NCBI RefSeq assembly: GCF_033958435.1
Contig: NC_134137.1
Location: 179,751,501-179,815,500 of the forward strand
Direction: 5' to 3'
DNA length: 64,000 nucleotides
Origin: Carettochelys insculpta
Taxonomy: Eukaryota > Chordata > Testudines > Carettochelyidae
The position numbers and the translations under genes are program-made. Positions 58,955 to 64,000 of this stretch are shown here, piece after piece. Position 1 is the first letter of the stretch. The number at the start of each line of letters is the position of its first letter. Below the pieces are notes generated by a model. The model did no database searches, was not told the DNA's origin, and worked only from the letters and a program-made list of their open reading frames with translations.

Positions 58955-60040
58955 GGTGGAAAGAAAACGCTTCAGTGCCAGAGAGCCCTGACACGGACCA
59001 AGGCAACTGCATTGGGATTCTCCGTCTGTGCTCCCCCCAGCACAGCTCCACTAGGCTCATGGCTCCTCAGTGATCCCCAGTCATGGGCAGAGACCTGTAC
59101 CTCCTCACCTCCCAGCCAGGGGTTTTCCAGACAGTTCCCTGCCAGGGCTCCCAGCAAGCCAGGCTGCTAGAACAGGCCAGCTTCTGCAGGTTGCTTTCTC
59201 TCCAAATGTTATGAAGAGTGTAATTGCCCATATGTATAAATTACCACTGAGCACATTAAAAGCCATGAACACACAAATGGGTTTTCCTTATGCTTCCAAG
59301 TTTATAACTGTCTCAGATCCACAACCCAAACTGGGCAGATCTGCCTGTTTTCTTATACAGATCAAGCAGGCCTTTGTGATCCAAGCTCCAGAAACAGATA
59401 CGCAGCAAACAATTATCTTCTCAGGATAGAGCATCGAAAGGCTGGGTTTTTGTATAACCAGAGGTGGGAATTTCCCTTAACTGCTCTCCAGATGCTTCCC
59501 AGAAAACCATTTCAAACTTACTGTCCCAAAAAATCCATTCTTGTCTGGCACAGTTGTATTTGCTCTTTGAACTCTGAGCCCTTACATCATATATTGGCCA
59601 CAAGAGAAGTTGCACTCCCAGCCCACAATAATACATAAACTTTGCATTTCATAGTGGTTCGAAAGATATTTCAAGGAATTGCTATATCTGTCTTGTATGC
59701 ACACACATTTTACACCTCCAGGCAGTGATACACTCTGGCAGTGATACCATTGCCACGCATATGTGTCAATACTTCAAAAACATCCATACTCTTCTCTGTG
59801 CCCACCAAAAAAGAGACCATTAGACACACAACTACCTCTTCCAGACACATGCACAACCTGCCCTGTGATTCAGAAAGAAGCAGTTACCCATTCCTGAAGT
59901 CCCTCTCACCAGGGGTGGTGCATGGAGGGGAAAAGGGATGTGAGACACCCCCACCACTGCGGGTGGGAGGGGTAAGGGGCCAGAACCTCAGGACAGCCCA
60001 GGGGACCAGTGGGGGACATGGCACCCACAGCAGGGGTCAG
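58955..60040. other. Upstream flank, no gene seen
   Basis: Non-coding sequence upstream of the promoter, with no supported feature. Confidence 0.4.
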
Positions 60041-60043
60041 GTC

Positions 60044-60236
60044 CAGTGTTCCCTGTAAGCTGAGTGCTTGGACAACCACCCAGGAGTGATTCAGGTGCCA
60101 CCTAACTGATTAGCAGAGTGCCCAGAGCCAGCCACGGTGTGCAGTATGTGTTCTACTGGTGACTCACATCCACACATGCCTTAGTACATATTACAAAATG
60201 TATTCTATCCATGGGAAAAAAACAGAGGAAGCACTG
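60044..60236. mobile_element. Short hAT-like MITE
   Basis: The ends CAGTGTTCCCTGTAAGC and CAGAGGAAGCACTG are inverted and the same family as 33,774-33,937. The interior is not coding, and no clear target duplication was seen. Confidence 0.55.
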
Positions 60237-60879
60237 ATCTGACCCTCAAACTCACCGGCCGCGGCAGGTGGGAAGTAAATCAACACAGCTCCACTGCAGC
60301 CATGGCTCTCAGCTACATCACTGTGGGGAGGCGGTGGAACTGATCCCAGCACGGCCTCACAGGAAGCAGAGCAGGCGAGCAGAATGAGCTTGGGCTGCGT
60401 CGCTCTGCTTCTGCTTCTGCTTCCTCCCCACTCTTGGGGTGGGGGGAGCTGACCCCTGCTAGTTCCCCAGGCTGTGTCTCTGAGAGGAGTGGGCTTAAAA
60501 GAACAGATGGGGACAAGGGTGGAACATGGAGGAGGAGAGGGTGAGGTGGGTGGGAAGAGGTGGGGCAGGGACTGGTTGGAGGGGCCTTGTCTTAGCCCCT
60601 CCCAAGACTAGGGGTGGTGCGTGGAGAAATCATGGGGAGGAGGCGGCCAAAGGGATGGTGTCCTGCTGTGTCCTTCTTCACCAGTCGCCCCTGCCTCCCA
60701 TATATATGCGTACATTTCTGAAGCCCTTCATCAACACACATACAATCTTTATGCAGTCAATGGGCATGCACTAGCCACACCCACGCAGACACTCTCCACC
60801 TTACATTTGCACACTGCTGTGCTTGTGCTGGCTGGTGCCCAGTGAGGTGCCAGTATAGCCAGACCTTCCATATGCCTGC

Positions 60880-61560
60880 CTGGTAGGATTGCCAACACTC
60901 TAATCCTGCAAGCCCAAGGATCCTTGCCCCACCTCTTCCCTGAGACCACACCCCAAACTGCCCCTTCTCTAGGGCTCCATCCCCCCTCCCTCCATCACTT
61001 GCTTTCCCCCACCCTCACTCACTTTCACTGGCCTGTGGCAGGGGATTGCAGTGTGGGAAATGTGAGAGGCAGGTTCTGGGCAGGAGCTGGGGTGTGGGGT
61101 GCAGGCTCTAGGCTGGAACATGGGTTTGGGGTGTGGATTCTAGGAAGGAAATTGGGTGCAGGCTCTGGGCTGGGGCAATGGGTCAGGTTGCAAGAGGGGA
61201 TGAGGGGTGCATTGTTTATCTCTGTGGCTCCTGAAAGCAACCAGCATACTCTTCTGGCAGCAGGTTCTAGGAAGAGGGCCAGGCGGTGCTCACCACTGCC
61301 CACAGGCTCCAGCCTCACAGTTCCCATTGACTGCAGTTCCCAGCCAATGAGGCACTCAGGGCAGGGGTACCGTGCGGAGACACTCTCCCACCAGGAGCTG
61401 CAGAGATGTGCCAGATGCTTCCAGGCATGGCGCAGAACAAGGGCAGGCAGGGAGCCCCCCTTAGCCACTCTGCAACGCCATGAGCAGCAGCCAAGGGACC
61501 TTGGAGTCCTTTTAAATCACCCAGGCCCCAGAGCAATGGCCCTCTTCACCCTGTCTCTGT
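60880..61560. repeat. GC-rich interspersed repeat with GTTGCCAAC-type end
   Basis: After GGATTGCCAACACTCTAATC come long GC-rich tracts (GGCTCTGGGCTGGGGCA and CAGGTTCTGGGCAGGAGCTG variants, then CAGTTCCCAGCCAATGAGG). This order is typical of a common turtle interspersed repeat, probably hAT-related. The 278-codon plus-strand frame crossing it is a low-complexity artefact. Confidence 0.45.
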
Positions 61561-61566
61561 CCCCCA

Positions 61567-62680
61567 TCAGTGGGCCTGGGTATACCCACACCTTGAAAAC
61601 TGCCTGCAGTTCTGATTGCTCCTTCCTAAGTGTATCGCTTTGCATTTGTCCTTGTTTAATTTCATCCTGTTTACTTCAGACCATTTTTCCAGCTTGTCCA
61701 GATCATTTTGAATTACAACACTATCCTTCACCAAAGCATTTACAACCCCTCTCAGCATAGGATCATCCACAAACTGTGTAAGTATTCTTTATGGCTGGGT
61801 CTACATGTGCCCTTTCCTTTCAAAAGGGGCATGTTAATGAGCGGGTTCAAAATATGCTAATGAGGCACTGCAATGAATGTGCAGCGCCTCATTAGCATAA
61901 TGGCAGCTGCAGCGATTCGAAAGTGCGGCTTTTCGAATCGCGCGCTGCCCATGGAGACAGGACCTTCTGAAAGGACCCTTCCACCCAGTTTTCGAAAGCC
62001 CTTCTTCCTAACATCAGATAGGAAGAAGGGCTTTTGAAAACTGGGGGGTCTTTCGGCAGGTCCCGTCTCCACGAGCGGTGCGCGATTCGAAAAGCTGCAC
62101 TTTCGAATCGCCGCAGCTGCCATTATGCTAATAAGGCACTGCATATTCATTGCAGTGCCTCATTAGCATCTTTCGAACCCACTCATTAACATGCCTCTTT
62201 TGAAAGTAAGGGGCACGTGTAGACACAGCGTATGCCATTATCTAAATCACTGATGAAGACATTGAACAGAACTGGATGCCGAACTGATCCCTGTGGGACC
62301 CTACATGTTATGTCCTTCTAGCATGACTATGAACCACTGATAAGTACTTCCTGGGAATTGTTTTCCAACCAGTTATGCACCCACCTTACAGTAGCTACAT
62401 CTAGGTTGAATTTCCCTAGTTTGTTTATAAGAAAGTCATACAGGAGTCAAGACAGTATCAAATGCCTTACTAAAGTCAAGCTGTACCACAGTTACCAGTT
62501 CCACCCCTCATCCATAAGGCTTGTTACCCTGTCAAATAAAGCTATTAGGTTTGACAAATCTATGTTCTTGACAAACCCATGCTGTTATTTATCACCTTAT
62601 TATCTCCCAGGGGATTGCAAATTGATTGCTTGTTTGAGGTCCAATTCATTTTCTAAAACACACTGAAGCAGGGGCCCACT
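61567..62680 (-). mobile_element. CR1 RT fragment interrupted by a palindromic MITE
   Basis: The minus-strand frame 61770-61567 reads VIQNDLDKLEKWSEVNRMKL and LNKDKCKAIHLGRSN, a late RT region of CR1 (QRDLDRLEKWADRNLMKFNK). Homologous non-coding continuation is at 62,232-62,680 (ATCACTGATGAAGACATTGA, CCCTGTGGGACCCTAC), the same text as at 5,430-5,490 of the other CR1 copy. The MITE at 61,793-62,230 splits it. Confidence 0.85.
61793..62230. mobile_element. Perfect-looking palindromic foldback MITE
   Basis: The two arms of about 210 bases each are close to 90% identical when inverted: GCTGGGTCTACATGTGCCC against GCTGTGTCTACACGTGCCCC, then GGCACTGCAATGAA, CCTCATTAGCATAATGGCAG, GATTCGAAAGTGC and AGCCCTTCTTCCTA. 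TAT is repeated on both sides (61,790-61,792 and 62,231-62,233). The structure would fold into one long hairpin. It is related in end sequence and layout to 1,172-1,682. Confidence 0.85.
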
Positions 62681-62799
62681 CTTGTCCCCCACACACATCA
62701 TACCCTAAGTCACTCCTATAGAAGCCTGTACCTGAGGGGTTCCTTCCCCTCCAGCACCTGCTCCCCAGTGCTGTACTCAAGGCCCAAAAGCACACTGTC

Positions 62800-63030
62800 C
62801 CTACCAATAAAAACAACAAGTCCTATGGCACTTTATAGACTAACAAATATTTTGGAGCATAAGCATTTGTAGGCAAAGACCTGCTTTATCAGCTGCATGG
62901 TGAAGTGGGTCTTTGCCCACGAAAGCTTATGCTCCAAAAAGTCTGTTAGTCTATAAGGAGCCACAGGACTTCTCATTGTTTTTGACGATACAGACTAACT
63001 CAGCTACCTCTCTGATACTTGTCCCTACCC
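62800..63030. repeat. Foldback repeat of the GTTAGTCTGTA family
   Basis: CAAGTCCTATGGCACTTTAT, AGACTAACAAATATTTTGGA and GCATAAGCATTTGTAGGCAA are mirrored by CCCACGAAAGCTTATGCTCC and TCTGTTAGTCTATAAGGAGC, and CAGGACTTCTCATTG. The right side ends GATACAGACTAACTCAGCTA. It forms a hairpin, as do the copies at 43.4 and 55.0 kb. Confidence 0.7.
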
Positions 63031-63458
63031 ATAAGCATCATGTCCACCAGCACTTTTACCCCTACCTGTATGCTTCTATACACTCTTTTCTGTACCTAAG
63101 TCTCACACACATGGACCCTTCTACTATGTCTGAGTGCCACACTTACATGCTTTTGCAGGTCAGCCCCACACATACACATCTATCTACCTCAGGCTCCTCC
63201 ATATGTGCTGCCCTACATCCGAGCACCCGACACCACCTCATTCACCCTACCGACCCCTTTGCTTGGTGGCTACATAGATGTAGTGTTGCAAGTTCTTATT
63301 AGTCTATGTCAGATCTCAGAATATTTAGTATTTTTCTCAAAACCTCAAGTGAAGTAAATTGCTAACTTTCATGGCTGTAGACAAAAGCTTGACAACAAAA
63401 AGCAGCCACACTCTAAAGGTTCAGAAACCACAGAGACAAAGTAAAAGTATCCCACGTG

Positions 63459-63705
63459 CAGAGGTGGGAAGAGTAACCAAAAAGTTAGTTGAGTAAAAGT
63501 GCAGCTGCTTGAGGGGTCATATATTTAAGTACAAGTTCTGGTGTCTCTCTGGTAAACTTCTTGAGTAAAATACCAACAAGCATTTGCATGCGCGCGCGCG
63601 CACACACACACACACGTGTCACATCTAGATTGTACTCAAGTATCCAGAAGTGAAAGTAGCTGTGCTTGTAGTCAAGGAACGTTTTGGGTACTTTTTCCAC
63701 CTCTG
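63459..63705. mobile_element. hAT-like MITE with ACTCAAGTA words
   Basis: The ends CAGAGGTGGGAAGAGTAAC and GGTACTTTTTCCACCTCTG are inverted. Flanks CCCACGTG and CCCACATT share 6 of 8 bases. The interior has GTTGAGTAAAAGTGCAGC and GTACTCAAGTATCCAG and an alternating GCGC/CACA tract at 63,588-63,618. No gene. Confidence 0.7.
63588..63618. repeat. Alternating purine-pyrimidine microsatellite
   Basis: A (CG)n tract passes into (CA)n, all alternating, a sequence type that can take the Z-DNA form. It sits inside the MITE. Confidence 0.8.
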
Positions 63706-64000
63706 CCCACATTTTAAAATAACGATCATCTTTACACCAAACTCTTGATTTGAGTGGGACCTGACATAATTTTTGAATGCTTAGAGCTGGCAGTACTGCC
63801 TATTCTCCATCCTGCACCTGAGGGATAGACACATACCTACACCCACACACTTCTGAGCTTAAAGGCAGCCCGGACATCACAAGTGATGCCATCCTTTCTA
63901 AAAGAGTGCCAATAAATACCACTCCCTCTTCTTCTCTATGGACCACCTATTTTGCAAGAAAAGCTCTCAGAACTACTTTACAGAGTTTAAACATTTGGTA

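Noticed and set aside
60924..61760. A 278-codon open frame on the plus strand
   Set aside because: It crosses a GC-rich repeat and the CR1 fragment on the other strand, has low-complexity composition and no domain.
63588..63618. Regulatory Z-DNA element
   Set aside because: It lies inside a MITE and is more simply a microsatellite.
1..64000. CRISPR array, operon or phage-like system
   Set aside because: The sequence is vertebrate nuclear DNA; the repeats are inverted or dispersed, with no regularly spaced array.

Overview
This window is vertebrate nuclear DNA and most likely reptilian, probably a turtle. It has one intact protein-coding exon, one first coding exon with a CpG-island promoter, and long AT-rich non-coding stretches. 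It carries a dense load of decayed transposons typical of chelonian genomes: CR1 retrotransposons, a DIRS element, Harbinger elements with a Myb/SANT-like gene, hAT and Tc/mariner-type non-autonomous elements, and foldback MITEs. The species cannot be fixed from the sequence alone. No bacterial, plasmid or CRISPR-type feature is present.

Host genes. All recognisable host coding sequence is on the minus strand and belongs to the MRPS6/SLC5A3 locus (human chromosome 21q22 equivalent). A CpG island at about 57,500-58,950 holds the promoter and MRPS6 exon 1 (58026-57982), which encodes the first 15 residues of mitochondrial ribosomal protein S6 and ends at a GTGAGT splice donor. About 18 kb downstream, inside MRPS6 intron 1, is the single-exon coding region of SLC5A3, the sodium/myo-inositol cotransporter (39684-37543, 713 aa). 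Intact-looking AT-rich sequence below it (37542-34640 and 30480-27060) is the likely long SLC5A3 3'UTR. It is split by a dead Harbinger transposon and could end at an AATAAA near 27,090. I could not find MRPS6 exons 2 and 3; they probably lie beyond the left edge. In that case everything from 57,981 to 1 is MRPS6 intron 1 plus the nested gene. A consensus tonicity element (TonE) lies about 400 bp upstream of the MRPS6 start, which fits the known osmotic control of SLC5A3.

Layout from left to right. 1-600: Myb/SANT-like Harbinger ORF fragment. 840-1,690: MITEs, including a palindromic element. 3,150-3,790: Harbinger MITE carrying a Tigger-like MITE. 4,508-8,125: nearly full-length CR1 (ORF1 esterase, endonuclease, reverse transcriptase), broken. 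9,089-10,080: two hAT elements. 10,131-16,260: DIRS-like tyrosine-recombinase retrotransposon with inverted termini and internal complementary region. 19,370-20,650: CR1/L3-like fragment split by a GC-rich element. 22,830-24,390: putative LTR. 25,406-26,777: foldback MITE with a hAT inside. 27,060-37,542: SLC5A3 3'UTR plus Harbinger and CR1 insertions. 40,540-55,740: introns with Tigger, hAT, CR1 and foldback copies. 57,500-58,950: promoter CpG island. 59,000-64,000: upstream flank with hAT elements, a CR1 split by a palindromic MITE, and a foldback repeat.

I see no convincing new biological system. The most interesting points are the shared MRPS6/SLC5A3 start with its TonE, the well-preserved DIRS termini and internal complementary region, inverted copies of one sequence flanking the DIRS element, and several nested insertions with readable target-site duplications.
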